Shown here piece by piece: positions 23,924 to 32,881 of a stretch of 64,000 bases of DNA. Source of the DNA: Lentzea sp. NEAU-D7 (GTDB lineage: Bacteria; Actinomycetota; Actinomycetes; Mycobacteriales; Pseudonocardiaceae). A model generated the notes under the pieces. The model was not told the origin of the DNA and did no database searches. It was given only the letters and a program-made list of their open reading frames with translations. The stretch covers positions 62,001-126,000 of the forward strand of contig NZ_JAPJDL010000014.1 of the NCBI RefSeq assembly GCF_026242055.1, in the 5' to 3' direction. The position numbers were made by a program, and so were the translations under genes. Numbering within the stretch: position 1 is the first letter of the stretch; every line of letters starts with the position of its first letter.

Positions 23924-25074
23924 CGCTGACGCTTTCCGGTCGGGCGGCGGCGGGCGTCGCCTGCCTTGGCGGTGCGGTGGGGCACCGACGCGGCGGCGGC
24001 GTACGCCTCCTCCTTGCGCAGGTCGGCGGCGAGCGCCTCGTCGTCGACCGACTCGATGCCCTCGGCGACCTGCGGGCCCGCGGCCTTGGCGCGGCGGGTG
24101 GCCACGCGCCTGGCCTGCGCGATGTACTTCGGGTCGCGCATCTTCAGGTCCACCAGCACCGGGGTGGCGAGGAAGATCGAGGACAGGGCACCGATGAACA
24201 TGCCGACGAGCTGCACGAGCGCCAGGTCCTGCAGGGTGCCGACGCCCAGGATGCCGACGCCGACGACCAGCAGGCCGATGACCGGGAGCAGCGCGATCAG
24301 CGAGGTGTTGATCGAGCGCATCAGGGTCTGGTTGAGCGCCAGGTTCGCCGCTTCGGCGTAGGTGCGGCGGGTCAGGCCCAGCAGGCCTCGGGTGTTCTCC
24401 TTGACCTTGTCGAACACGACGACCGTGTCGTACAGGGAGAAGCCGAGGATCGTGAGCAGACCGATCACCGTCGCCGGCGTCACCTCGAAGCCGATGAGCG
24501 AGTAGACGCCCGCGGTGATGATGACGTCGTGGAAGACGGCGACGAGCGCGCCGACGGCCATCTGCCACTCGAAGTAGAACACCAGGAAGATGGTCACCGC
24601 GACGAAGAACCAGAACAGGGCCCAGATGGCCTTGCCGCTGATCTCACCGCCCCAGGACGCCGAGACGGCGCTGTCGGAGATCGCGCCGGCACCGCCCTGC
24701 GGCTGGGTGTCCTGCGCCAAGGCCGCCTTGAGGGTCGCGACCTCGTTGATGTTCAGCGCGGGCGACTTGAGCTGGATCGACGCGCTGGCACCGGAACCGA
24801 CGGACTGCACGGCGTTCGGCTTCTTGCCGGGCAGTGCCTTCGCGTAGGAGTCCTCGACGGCGCCCGTCGTGATGGGCTGGCCGCTGGCCGACACGGACGG
24901 CATCGAGATCTTCGTGCCGCCCTTGAAGTCGATGCCCAGGTTGAAGCCGTTGAACACCATCGAGCCGATGCAGACCAGCAGGATGATGCCGGAGGTGATG
25001 TACCAGCGGGTGCGCTTGCCGACGATGTCGAACGCGCCGTTGCCCACGTAGAGGCGCGAGAACACGCTGCTCAC
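23920..25074 (-). CDS. secF: Protein translocase subunit SecF
   Basis: A 384-residue membrane protein that with SecD uses the proton motive force to help late steps of Sec export. It has the N-terminal helix (WYITSGIILLVCIGSMVF), the SecF signature NLGIDFKGGT, a periplasmic domain, and the five C-terminal helices with ATVIGLLTILGFSLYDTVVVFDKVKEN. The C-terminal ~80 residues are a charged cytoplasmic tail ending in basic GDARRRPTGKRQR. GTG start one base after the secD stop. Confidence 0.96.
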   Translation of the reverse strand: MSSVFSRLYVGNGAFDIVGKRTRWYITSGIILLVCIGSMVFNGFNLGIDFKGGTKISMPSVSASGQPITTGAVEDSYAKALPGKKPNAVQSVGSGASASIQLKSPALNINEVATLKAALAQDTQPQGGAGAISDSAVSASWGGEISGKAIWALFWFFVAVTIFLVFYFEWQMAVGALVAVFHDVIITAGVYSLIGFEVTPATVIGLLTILGFSLYDTVVVFDKVKENTRGLLGLTRRTYAEAANLALNQTLMRSINTSLIALLPVIGLLVVGVGILGVGTLQDLALVQLVGMFIGALSSIFLATPVLVDLKMRDPKYIAQARRVATRRAKAAGPQVAEGIESVDDEALAADLRKEEAYAAAASVPHRTAKAGDARRRPTGKRQR

Positions 25075-25075
25075 G

Positions 25076-26857
25076 TCAGGCCTCCTTCACGGCGGTCTTG
25101 CCGGTCGTGGTCGCGCGGTGCGCGGCACCCTCGCGGGCGGCACCCCCCAGACCCGACAGGCTCGAGTTGGACAGGAACTTGGACTTCGACGCCATCGCGA
25201 CCAGCGGGTGCGTCACGAGGAACACGACCACGAGGTCGAGGACCGTCGACATGCCCAGGGTGAACGCGAAGCCCTTCACCTGGCCGACGGCGATGACGTA
25301 CAGCACGGCGGCGGCGATGAAGCTGACCGCGTCGGCGGAGAGGATCGTGCGGCGGGAACGAACCCACGCGCGCGGCACGGCCGAGCGGAACGTGCGGCCC
25401 TCACGCACCTCGTCCTTCAGTCGTTCGAAGAAGACGATGAACGAGTCCGCGGTGATACCGATCGCGACGATGAACCCGGCGATGCCGGCGAGGTCGAGCG
25501 TGAAGCCGATGACGCGGCCGAGCAGGACCAGCACGGCGTAGATGACGACCGCGGACAGGGCCAGCGACAGGATCGTCAGGATGCCGAGGAGGCGGTAGTA
25601 GAACATGCAGTAGACGAAGACCAGCGCGAGGCCGATGCCGCCGGCGATGAGACCCGCCTTGAGCGACTGCAGGCCGAGCGTCGGGGAGACCGTCTGCGCC
25701 TCGGACGCGTCGAAGGACAGCGGCAGCGCGCCGTACTTCAGCGTGTTCGCGAGGTTCTGGGCTTCCTTCAGCGTGAACTTGCCGCTGATCTCGGTGGAGC
25801 CACCGGAGATGGCCGACTGGATGGTCGGCGCGGACATGACCTCGCCGTCGAGCACGACCGCGACGGCCTGCTGGACGTTGGCCGCGGTGAACGCGCCCCA
25901 CTTGGTGCCGCCCTCGGACTTGAAGTCGAGGTTGACGACGTAGCCGGTGCCGTTCGGGTTGTTGTTGGCCGCGGCGTTGCTGATGTCCTCACCGGTCAGG
26001 CGGGAGTAGTTCGAGTAGTCGTCGGCCTTGGTCTGGGTGTCCTCCTTGGGAGGGTTGACCGGGGCCAGCGTGTACTTGAACTCGCCCTTCTCGTCACAGG
26101 TGACGAGAGGCTTGTCCAGGTCGTCGTTGCCGCGCAGCGGGTCGGGCTTGGAGCAGTCGAGCAGGAGCGCGGCCTGCTGCAGGACCTGCGGGTCCGTGGA
26201 CTGGCGCAGCGCCTTCGCCTCCTGGATCTCCTTCGCGACCCTGGGGTCGACGTTGGAGGGGGCGGACGGCGTGCTCGGCGCGGTGCTGGACGGCGCGGTG
26301 CTGCTCGACGGCGGCGTGCTGGAGGGCTGCGCGGCCAGGTTCGGCGCGGGACGGCCCTGCGGGGCACCGCTCGACGGCGGCGGGTTGCCGGCGCTCTGGC
26401 TCGGCGGCGTCGACGGAGGCGTGCTCGCGGTGCCGGACGGCGGCGTGCTCGACTGGGTCTGCGGCGGGGCGCCCGCCGGCACCGGCTGGCCGATGACCTT
26501 GCGGAACGCGAGGCGAGCGGTCTGGCCGAGGCCCTTCGCGCCTTCGCTGTCCGCACCCGGGACCGTGATCACCAGGTTGTTGCCGTCCCGCACGACCTCG
26601 GCACCGGAGACGCCGAGACCGTTCACGCGGACCTCGATGAGGTCACGTGCGCGGTTGAGCGCTTCCTCGCTCGGCTGCGCGCCGTCTTCCTGCCGAGCCG
26701 TCAGGGTGACGAGCGTGCCGCCCTGGAGGTCGATTCCGAGCTTGGGTTTGGCCGAACCGTTCCCGGTCAAGAACACCAGGGCGTAGAGCGCGACCACGAT
26801 GAGGACAAAACTCGCCAAATACTTCGCAGGGCGAATTTGCCCGGCCGGAGGTGCCAC
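25076..26857 (-). CDS. secD: Protein translocase subunit SecD
   Basis: A 593-residue partner of SecF. N-terminal helix at about residues 12-31, then KLGIDLQGGTLVTL (SecD signature), a large extracytoplasmic region, and six C-terminal helices with GLIAGGIGLALVFVYCMFYY and IGITADSFIVFFERLKDE. Residues ~140-215 form a low-complexity Ser/Thr/Pro/Ala linker inserted in the extracytoplasmic part, typical of actinobacterial SecD and probably disordered. GTG start 26855-26857. Confidence 0.96.
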   Translation of the reverse strand: MAPPAGQIRPAKYLASFVLIVVALYALVFLTGNGSAKPKLGIDLQGGTLVTLTARQEDGAQPSEEALNRARDLIEVRVNGLGVSGAEVVRDGNNLVITVPGADSEGAKGLGQTARLAFRKVIGQPVPAGAPPQTQSSTPPSGTASTPPSTPPSQSAGNPPPSSGAPQGRPAPNLAAQPSSTPPSSSTAPSSTAPSTPSAPSNVDPRVAKEIQEAKALRQSTDPQVLQQAALLLDCSKPDPLRGNDDLDKPLVTCDEKGEFKYTLAPVNPPKEDTQTKADDYSNYSRLTGEDISNAAANNNPNGTGYVVNLDFKSEGGTKWGAFTAANVQQAVAVVLDGEVMSAPTIQSAISGGSTEISGKFTLKEAQNLANTLKYGALPLSFDASEAQTVSPTLGLQSLKAGLIAGGIGLALVFVYCMFYYRLLGILTILSLALSAVVIYAVLVLLGRVIGFTLDLAGIAGFIVAIGITADSFIVFFERLKDEVREGRTFRSAVPRAWVRSRRTILSADAVSFIAAAVLYVIAVGQVKGFAFTLGMSTVLDLVVVFLVTHPLVAMASKSKFLSNSSLSGLGGAAREGAAHRATTTGKTAVKEA

Positions 26858-26931
26858 GATCCGTCCGTCTCCTAGTAGCGATGGTTTCCGAGCGCGCAGC
26901 GTAACGCGCGCCGCGTGAGCTGCGCGTCACT

Positions 26932-26970
26932 ACCTGGAGTTGGCGGTGTTCACAGTTGCCAACTCCAGGT
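26932..26970 (-). terminator. Strong hairpin between yajC and secD
   Basis: Perfect 13-bp arms (ACCTGGAGTTGGC at 26932-26944 and its complement at 26958-26970) around a 13-base loop, 18 bp after the yajC stop and 75 bp before the secD start. There is no T run, so it may act as a partial terminator or an RNA-stability element setting yajC above secDF. Confidence 0.6.
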
Positions 26971-26987
26971 GTCACGGCATTAGTTCT

Positions 26988-27356
26988 TTACTTCTTGGCG
27001 TTGTGGTCCAAGGGCTCGGCGACCTGTGCGGTGGTCACCTCGGCCTCGTCGTCGTCCGCCTTGTCCTCGACCACGGCCTCGTCGGTCTCCGCGACCTTCT
27101 CGCGGATCGCGGCGCGCAGCCAGCGGGTGACGACGCCCTCGGAGATCTCGATGTCGATGGTGGTTTCGTGGCTCGCGTCGGCGACGGTGCCGTACAGGCC
27201 CGACGTCGTCATCACCTTGTCACCGGGCGCGAGCGAGTTCTGGAGAGCCTGCTGCTCGGCCATCGCCCGCTTCTGCTTGCGCGCGCTGAGGAACAGCGGC
27301 ACCGCCAGCAGAACCAGAAGCAACGGGAACATCAAAGAGCCAAGGTTGCCCATCAT
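26988..27356 (-). CDS. yajC: Preprotein translocase subunit YajC
   Basis: A 122-residue single-helix membrane protein: SLMFPLLLVLLAVPLFLSARKQKRAM, then the conserved core LQNSLAPGDKVMTTSGLYGTVADA, and an acidic C-terminal tail (VVEDKADDDEAEV). It associates with SecDF. It stands between ruvB and secD as in other actinobacteria. ATG pair at the start; the second ATG (27351-27353) is equally possible. Confidence 0.94.
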   Translation of the reverse strand: MMGNLGSLMFPLLLVLLAVPLFLSARKQKRAMAEQQALQNSLAPGDKVMTTSGLYGTVADASHETTIDIEISEGVVTRWLRAAIREKVAETDEAVVEDKADDDEAEVTTAQVAEPLDHNAKK

Positions 27357-27425
27357 TCTCCGATCAAGTGGACATGCCTCGACGCACGTCCGATATGTCC
27401 AGGTGCTTTCACCGATTGTGCCAGG

Positions 27426-28439
27426 TCACCACAGTTGATCACCGGCGGGCGGTTCCAGTCCCAGGTGGTACCACGCCGCGGGTGTCGCCACCCGGCCGCG
27501 CGGTGTCCGGGCCAGCATGCCAGCTCGCACCAAATACGGTTCGCACACCTCTTCCACGGTGGTCGGTTCCTCACCGACGGCGACCGCGAGGGTGGAGACG
27601 CCGACGGGGCCTCCGTTGAAGGTCTTGACCAGGGCGTTCAGCACCGCGCGGTCGAGGCGGTCGAGGCCGAGCTGGTCGACGTCGTAGACCTCGAGCGCCT
27701 GCTTGGCGATCTCCTCCGTGACCCTGCCGTCGGCCCTGACCTCGGCGAAGTCGCGGACGCGGCGCAGCAGCCGGTTCGCGATGCGGGGCGTGCCCCTGGA
27801 GCGGCCGGCGATCTCGATGGCGGCGTCCACGGCGATGTCGACGCCGAGAATCTTCGCGCTGCGCTTCACGATGAGGTCGAGCTCGTCGGCGCTGTAGAAC
27901 TCCATGTGGCCGGTGAAGCCGAAGCGGTCGCGCAGCGGGCCGGTCAGGGCTCCGGACCTGGTCGTGGCTCCGACCAGCGTGAACGGCGCGATGTCGAGCG
28001 GGATGCTGGTCGCGCCGGGGCCCTTGCCGACCACGACGTCGACGCGGAAGTCCTCCATCGCGAGGTAGAGCATCTCCTCGGCGGGGCGGGCCATGCGGTG
28101 GATCTCGTCGATGAACAGCACGTCGCCCTCGACCAGGTTGGACAGCATCGCGGCGAGGTCGCCCGCGCGTTCCAGGGCCGGGCCGCTGGTGATGCGGATG
28201 GCCGAGTTGAGCTCCTTCGCGATGATCATGGCGAGGGAGGTCTTGCCCAGGCCGGGCGGGCCGCTGAGCAGGACGTGGTCCGGGGCCGTGCCGCGGCGCA
28301 TCGCGCCGTGCAGGACGAGTTCGAGCTGTTCGCGGACGCGTTGCTGGCCGACGAACTCGTGCAGGTCGGCCGGGCGCAGGCTGGTCTCGAGGTCGCGCTC
28401 GGCGGGGGCGACGTACGGGCTGAGCTCGTCCTCGCTCAC
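27426..28439 (-). CDS. ruvB: Holliday junction helicase motor RuvB
   Basis: A 337-residue AAA+ ATPase driving branch migration with RuvA. Walker A GPPGLGKT at residues 60-67, Walker B FIDEIHR at 109-115, sensor 1 in TLVGATTRSG, arginine finger and sensor 2 region in LRDRFGF and RGTPRIANRLLRRVRDF, then the C-terminal winged helix. GTG start overlaps the ruvA stop by GTGA. It is part of ruvC-ruvA-ruvB under the SOS box at 30030-30045. Confidence 0.97.
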   Translation of the reverse strand: MSEDELSPYVAPAERDLETSLRPADLHEFVGQQRVREQLELVLHGAMRRGTAPDHVLLSGPPGLGKTSLAMIIAKELNSAIRITSGPALERAGDLAAMLSNLVEGDVLFIDEIHRMARPAEEMLYLAMEDFRVDVVVGKGPGATSIPLDIAPFTLVGATTRSGALTGPLRDRFGFTGHMEFYSADELDLIVKRSAKILGVDIAVDAAIEIAGRSRGTPRIANRLLRRVRDFAEVRADGRVTEEIAKQALEVYDVDQLGLDRLDRAVLNALVKTFNGGPVGVSTLAVAVGEEPTTVEEVCEPYLVRAGMLARTPRGRVATPAAWYHLGLEPPAGDQLW

Positions 28440-29017
28440 TTGCGCCCCAGGGTCGCGAGCGCGCGGCGCAGGACGGCGGAGGTGGACTGCTCGGGGTTCG
28501 CGGCGAGGACGCCGTCGACCGCGGCCTCCGCGGACTTGGCCGGGAAGCCGAGGCCGAGGAGCGCCTCGACGACGTGGTCGCGCGTCTGGCTGTGCGCGGG
28601 CGTCGTGGGCGTGGGCAGCTGGCCGACCTTGTCGCGCAGCTCGATGATGAGGCGTTCCGCGCCCTTCTTGCCGATGCCGGGGACCTGCGTGAGCACGGTG
28701 ATGTTGCCCTCGGCGAGCGCGTGGCGGAGCTTGTCCGGTTCGAGGACGGCGAGGGTGGCCAGCGCGATCCGCGGGCCGATGCCGCTGACGGTCTGGAGCA
28801 GGCTGAACAGCTCGCGGGCCTCGGCGTCGGCGAACCCGAACAGGGTGAGGCTGTCCTCGCGGACGATCAGGGTGGTGGCGAGGCTCGCCTCCTCGCCGCG
28901 GCGCAGGGTGGCGAGCGTGGTCGGCGTCATCTGGACGGCGAACCCGACGCCGCCCACCTCGACGACGGCGTGGTCGAGGCCGACGTGCTGCACCTGGCCG
29001 CGCAGTGACGAGATCAC
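28436..29017 (-). CDS. ruvA: Holliday junction DNA helicase subunit RuvA
   Basis: A 193-residue junction-binding protein. Domain I is an OB fold (MISSLRGQVQHVGLDHAVVEVGGVGF), domain II carries helix-hairpin-helix motifs (LLQTVSGIGPRIALATLA and LTQVPGIGKKGAERLIIEL), and domain III (ALLGLGFPAKSAEAAVDGVLA) contacts RuvB. GTG start at 29015-29017. An unusual 421-bp gap separates it from ruvC. Confidence 0.96.
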   Translation of the reverse strand: MISSLRGQVQHVGLDHAVVEVGGVGFAVQMTPTTLATLRRGEEASLATTLIVREDSLTLFGFADAEARELFSLLQTVSGIGPRIALATLAVLEPDKLRHALAEGNITVLTQVPGIGKKGAERLIIELRDKVGQLPTPTTPAHSQTRDHVVEALLGLGFPAKSAEAAVDGVLAANPEQSTSAVLRRALATLGRK

Positions 29018-29438
29018 CTGTGTCCTCCGGACTTCACGCTCACGCAGGCGTCCCCTCGCGAAGGGGACCCCTTGGTTTCATTCTTCCAGCCGACCCCGAC
29101 AGTTCCGGCGTGCGCTGAGGCCGCGCTCGCCCAGGCCCTGTTCAGGGGCTGCCGGGGTGAGCTCGCGGTCGAACCGGCCGCTGGGGCCGGGGGGTGCGGC
29201 GTGCCGGGGCGCCGCACGGCCGGACCAGGCACCGAAGCCGAGGGTGACGACGCCGGACCAGCCACCGGAGCCGGGGCCAACGGCGCGGTGCCGTGGCGCC
29301 TCGCGGTCGAACCGGCCACCGGGACCAGAGGCGACGACGCGATGCCGTGACGCACCGCCCGGTGCGCCACCGAGTGCGAAGACGGTCCGTGCGGCGCCGA
29401 AACACCGGGGCGCCGGCGATCGGCGCGCGCTGAAGCCG
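29018..29438. repeat. 421-bp ruvC-ruvA spacer with imperfect repeats
   Basis: This gap is unusual because ruvC and ruvA normally lie next to each other. The sequence is very GC-rich and holds degenerate direct repeats around the core GCGGTCGAACCGGCC (near 29165 and 29308), and a related GCCGGACCAGCCACCGG copy between them. Both strands show low-complexity Ala/Pro/Gly frames with no family match and no good ribosome site, so no gene is called. It may be a remnant of a repeat element. Confidence 0.5.
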
Positions 29439-30008
29439 TCACGACCCGCTCCGCCGCGCGGCCTCGGCCAGCTTCGCCTTGTGCACGCGGGCCAGCTCCG
29501 CGGCGCGGGCCTGCGCTTCTTCGAGCCTGTTGCGCATCGGCGCGCGCCAGTGGTGGCAGATGGCGAGGGCCAGTGCGTCCGCCGCGTCGGCCGGCTTCGG
29601 CGCGACCTTGAGGCCGAGCAGCTTGGTCACCATGGCGGTCACCTGGGCCTTGTCGGCGCGGCCCGATCCCGTGACGGCGGCCTTCACCTCGGACGGCGTG
29701 TGGAACTCGACCGGCAGGTTCCGCTGCGCGGCGGCCAGTGCGACGACACCTGACGCCTGCGCGACCCCCATCGCGGTGCGGACGTTGTGCTGCGCGAAGA
29801 CTCGTTCGATGGCGACGACCTGTGGTTCGTAACGGTCCAGCCACACACAGACGCCGTCGTACAGCTCGTGCAGGCGCACGGACAGCGGAGCGTCAACGGG
29901 TGTGCGCAGGACATCGACGGCCACGGCGCGCACGACCCGGCCCGGTCCGCCGTCCACCACGCCGAAGCCGCACCTGGTCAGACCGGGGTCGACCCCGAAC
30001 ACGCGCAC
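29439..30008 (-). CDS. ruvC: Holliday junction endodeoxyribonuclease RuvC
   Basis: A 189-residue resolvase that cuts Holliday junctions. Acidic active-site residues are visible as FGVDPGLTRCG (Asp7), VAIERVF and DAADALALAICHH. The GTG at 30006-30008 (VRVFGVDPG) is chosen for its GGGGAGC ribosome site and the usual N-terminus; the longer frame would include the SOS box. It is the first gene of the ruv operon. Confidence 0.96.
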   Translation of the reverse strand: MRVFGVDPGLTRCGFGVVDGGPGRVVRAVAVDVLRTPVDAPLSVRLHELYDGVCVWLDRYEPQVVAIERVFAQHNVRTAMGVAQASGVVALAAAQRNLPVEFHTPSEVKAAVTGSGRADKAQVTAMVTKLLGLKVAPKPADAADALALAICHHWRAPMRNRLEEAQARAAELARVHKAKLAEAARRSGS

Positions 30009-30029
30009 GACAGCTCCCCGGATCGCAGG

Positions 30030-30045
30030 ACGAACAACAGTTCGA
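30030..30045 (-). promoter_or_regulatory. LexA SOS box upstream of ruvC
   Basis: On the minus strand TCGAACTGTTGTTCGT matches the actinobacterial consensus TCGAAC-N4-GTTCGA at 11 of 12 positions. It lies 22 bp before the ruvC start. M. tuberculosis ruvC is also a LexA target. It is 100 bp from the divergent diguanylate cyclase gene. Confidence 0.85.
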
Positions 30046-30145
30046 ACCATATCCGGTGCACCTGCGGGTGACAGTCACCGACACGGTTCGACAAGTCCAC
30101 CGCGCCGTTACTACGGTGGTCGGGTTTCGATCACGGGAGTGACGG

Positions 30146-31630
30146 GTGAAGAGGTTCTGGGCCGTTGCGGGGTGCGTCGGCGTCGTCATGACGGTCGCCA
30201 TCCTCGCCGCCCTGGCCGCGCCGCGCGATATCGGTATCGCCATCGACAAGGTCGTGCAGCTCGTCTTCGCCGTCGCGGCGGTCGTCGTCTACGCGCGGGC
30301 GCGGGACCGGTGGATGACGGCGGCGATGATCAGCCTGAGCGTCGGGTTGTCCGCGTGGATCTGGGGCCAGCAGATCATGGGCGTGCAGCTGCCGTCGTCC
30401 ACGATCGCGCCGATCGGCTTCACGATGGTGCCGGTGCTCTGCCTGGCCGCGGTGATCGCGAAGGCGCAGAAGCGCCGCTCCGACGACCTGCTGCCGAACT
30501 ACCGCAGCCGCACGGTGATCGTGCTCGACGGGCTGATCGTGATCGGGTCGCTGTTCGTGCTGACGTGGGTGTCGGCGCTGGAGTCGCTGACCCGCGCGTG
30601 GGCCACCGAGGGTCCCGGGTTCGCCACGGTCGTCGCGCATCCCGCCGCGTACCTCGTGCTGCTCGTGGCGATCGTGGTGATGTCGTGGACGCATCAGGCC
30701 GTGCGTCAGTGGCCGATGCTCTTCGTGGCACTGGCCGGCATCGCGCAGTCGTCGTCGGGCTGGGTGTTCGCGTACCACATCTCCAAGGGCAACACGGTGA
30801 TCCCGGCGGCCGCGGACATCGGCTTCATGCTGTGCCCGGCGTTCTTCCTGCTGAGCGCGCTCGCACCGGTCCGCAACCTCGACCCGACGCCCGGCCGCAT
30901 GCGCATGGCCGACCTGCTGCACCTGCTCGTGCCGTACCTGCCGCTCGCGATCACCGGGCTGTTCGTCAGTTGGAACACCGCGACGGGCGGCCGGCTGAAC
31001 CCGGTCGAGATCTACGTCGGGCTCCTGGTCATCTGCCTCGTGATCGTGCGGCAGCTGTTCACGATGATGGACAACGTCCGGCTGATGGACCAGCTCCGCG
31101 TCTCTCGCGAAGAGCTGCGGCACGAGGCGACGCACGACCCGTTGACCGGCGTCGCGAACCGGTCGCTGTTCCGCGAACGGCTGGAGCGCGCGCTTTCGGT
31201 CCGTGACCGCTCGACGCCGTTGATCCTGCTGTTCATCGACGTGGACGGGTTCAAGGCCGTCAACGACAACAACGGGCACGCCGAGGGCGACATGGTGCTG
31301 CGCAACGTCGCCGCACGGCTGGTGAACAGCGTGCGGCCGGAGGACACCGTGGCGCGGCTCGGCGGTGACGAGTTCGGTGTGCTGGTCGACGGCGGTGACG
31401 CCGAGGAGCTCGGCGACCGGCTGCTGACGGTGCTGGGGCATCCGCACGAGGTGGACGGCCGGGTGCACCGGGTGCACGCCAGCATCGGTGTGGCGCAACG
31501 GTTCTCGTACGATCCCATGATCACCGCCGACGACGTGCTCGGAGCAGCGGACGCCGCGATGTACACGGCGAAGCGGCTCGGCAAGGGCATGGTCGTCGTG
31601 CACGGTTCCCCGCTTCCGGAGATGACGTGA
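30146..31630 (+). CDS. GGDEF domain diguanylate cyclase, membrane-bound
   Basis: A 494-residue protein with about nine hydrophobic segments in residues 1-310 forming a membrane sensor region, a short coiled linker (LMDQLRVSREELRHEATHDPLTGVANR), and a complete GGDEF domain. The active site RLGGDEFGVL is intact (GGDEF at residues 406-410). An RPED sequence five residues before it is a correctly placed RxxD inhibitory site, so it should make c-di-GMP and be product-inhibited. No EAL domain. The GTG start has GGGAG close by. Its stop overlaps the next gene by GTGA. Confidence 0.93.
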   Translation: MKRFWAVAGCVGVVMTVAILAALAAPRDIGIAIDKVVQLVFAVAAVVVYARARDRWMTAAMISLSVGLSAWIWGQQIMGVQLPSSTIAPIGFTMVPVLCLAAVIAKAQKRRSDDLLPNYRSRTVIVLDGLIVIGSLFVLTWVSALESLTRAWATEGPGFATVVAHPAAYLVLLVAIVVMSWTHQAVRQWPMLFVALAGIAQSSSGWVFAYHISKGNTVIPAAADIGFMLCPAFFLLSALAPVRNLDPTPGRMRMADLLHLLVPYLPLAITGLFVSWNTATGGRLNPVEIYVGLLVICLVIVRQLFTMMDNVRLMDQLRVSREELRHEATHDPLTGVANRSLFRERLERALSVRDRSTPLILLFIDVDGFKAVNDNNGHAEGDMVLRNVAARLVNSVRPEDTVARLGGDEFGVLVDGGDAEELGDRLLTVLGHPHEVDGRVHRVHASIGVAQRFSYDPMITADDVLGAADAAMYTAKRLGKGMVVVHGSPLPEMT

Positions 31631-32058
31631 CCCCAGAGCAGCTGATCAGCGACCTCGGCATGCAGGAACTGCCCGTCGAGGGCGGGTACTTCGCGCAGAC
31701 GCACCGGTCGGACGAGGTGTCCGCGATCGCGTACCTGTTGCGCAGCCCGGACTTCTCCGGCATGCACGTGCTGAAGCACCTGGAGATCTACCACTTCCAC
31801 GCCGGGTCGCCGTTGCGGATGCTGCTGCTGCACCCGGACGGCACGGTGGCCGAGCCGGTGCTGAGCGCGTCGAACCCGCAGGTCGTGGTGCCCGCGGGCG
31901 TGTGGCAGGGCAGCACTCCGGCCGGCGACTGGTCGCTGGTCGGCACGGTGGTGGTGCCGCCGTACACCGACGACATCGTGGAGTTCGGGCACGCGGACGA
32001 CCTGTGCGCGCGTCATCCCTCGCACGCTGATCTCATTCGGCCCCTGTGCCGGTTCTAG
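31627..32058 (+). CDS. Cupin superfamily protein (DUF985, Cupin_5)
   Basis: A 143-residue DUF985 cupin. It begins with LISDLGMQELPVEGGYFAQTHRS, followed by AIAYLLRSPDFSGMHVLK, IYHFHAGSPLRMLLLHPDG and VPAGVWQGSTPAGDWSLVGTVVVPPY. The HxH in YHFHAG lies where cupins bind metal or sugar. Members are predicted sugar epimerase-like proteins of unknown substrate. It is coupled to the upstream diguanylate cyclase gene (GTGA). Confidence 0.88.
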   Translation: MTPEQLISDLGMQELPVEGGYFAQTHRSDEVSAIAYLLRSPDFSGMHVLKHLEIYHFHAGSPLRMLLLHPDGTVAEPVLSASNPQVVVPAGVWQGSTPAGDWSLVGTVVVPPYTDDIVEFGHADDLCARHPSHADLIRPLCRF

Positions 32059-32077
32059 CGTCTCTAAGATCCTCGGA

Positions 32078-32881
32078 ATGGCGCTTGTCCCGCTCAACGG
32101 CATCGAGCTGAACGTCCACACCGAGGGTTCCGGCGATCTCGTCGTGCTCGTCATGGGCACCGGCAGTCCCGGCAGGGTCTGGCGCACGTACCAGGTGCCC
32201 GCGCTGGTCAAGGCCGGGTACCGCGTCGCGTACTTCGACAACCGCGGCATCAGGCCGTCGTCCGAGTGCGCGGAGGGCTTCACGCTCGACGACATGGTCG
32301 CCGACACCGCCGCCGTGATCGAGCACCTGGGCGGCCCGGCGCACGTGATCGGCACGTCGCTGGGCGGCCGCATCACCCAGGAGCTGGCGCTGACGCGTCC
32401 GGCGCTGGTGCGGTCGGCGGTGATGATGGCGACCTCCGGCCGGCCCGAACCGGTGTCGCAGGCGTGGTCGCAGGCGCTGTGCGACCTGCACGACAAGGGC
32501 GTCGAGATCCCGCTGCAGTTCTACGCGGTGGCGTCGGTGGTGAGGAACCTGTCGCAGACGACGCTGGCCGACCCGGTGGTCGCCCGCGACTGGTTGCAGA
32601 TGTACGAGTTCGCCGGCTCGTCGCTCGGCGCGGGCGAACGGATCCAGCTCGGCCTCGGCGAGTACGACACGCGCCTGCAGGCCTACCGCGACATCGCCGT
32701 GCGGTCGATGGTGATCGGGTTCGCCGACGACGTCGTGCTGCCGCCTCGGCTGTCGCGGGAGGTGGCGGACGCGATCCCCGGCGCGCGGTACGCCGAGGTC
32801 GCGGGGGCCGGGCACGTCGGGTACCTGGAGCGGCCGGACGAGGTGAACCGGCTGCTGGTCGAGTTCCTGGGCGGCGCTTGA
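32078..32881 (+). CDS. Alpha/beta hydrolase
   Basis: A 267-residue alpha/beta hydrolase. The nucleophile elbow is GTSLGG with Ser94; the acid is probably the Asp of GFADDVVLPP and the base His in GAGHVGYLE. The oxyanion region VLVMGTGSPGRVW replaces the usual HGxPGS, and YFDNRGIRPSSE follows. It resembles actinobacterial esterase/lactonase-like proteins of unknown substrate. Its stop shares one base with the start of the S1-domain gene. Confidence 0.88.
   Translation: MALVPLNGIELNVHTEGSGDLVVLVMGTGSPGRVWRTYQVPALVKAGYRVAYFDNRGIRPSSECAEGFTLDDMVADTAAVIEHLGGPAHVIGTSLGGRITQELALTRPALVRSAVMMATSGRPEPVSQAWSQALCDLHDKGVEIPLQFYAVASVVRNLSQTTLADPVVARDWLQMYEFAGSSLGAGERIQLGLGEYDTRLQAYRDIAVRSMVIGFADDVVLPPRLSREVADAIPGARYAEVAGAGHVGYLERPDEVNRLLVEFLGGA

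Noticed and set aside
27369..27401. TGGACAT/ATGTCCA inverted repeat between ruvB and yajC
   Set aside because: Seven-base arms 19 bases apart with no other support; may be chance.
29072..29350. 92-residue frame in the ruvC-ruvA spacer
   Set aside because: Repetitive Ala/Gly/Pro composition, no ribosome site, no family match; better described as a repeat region.
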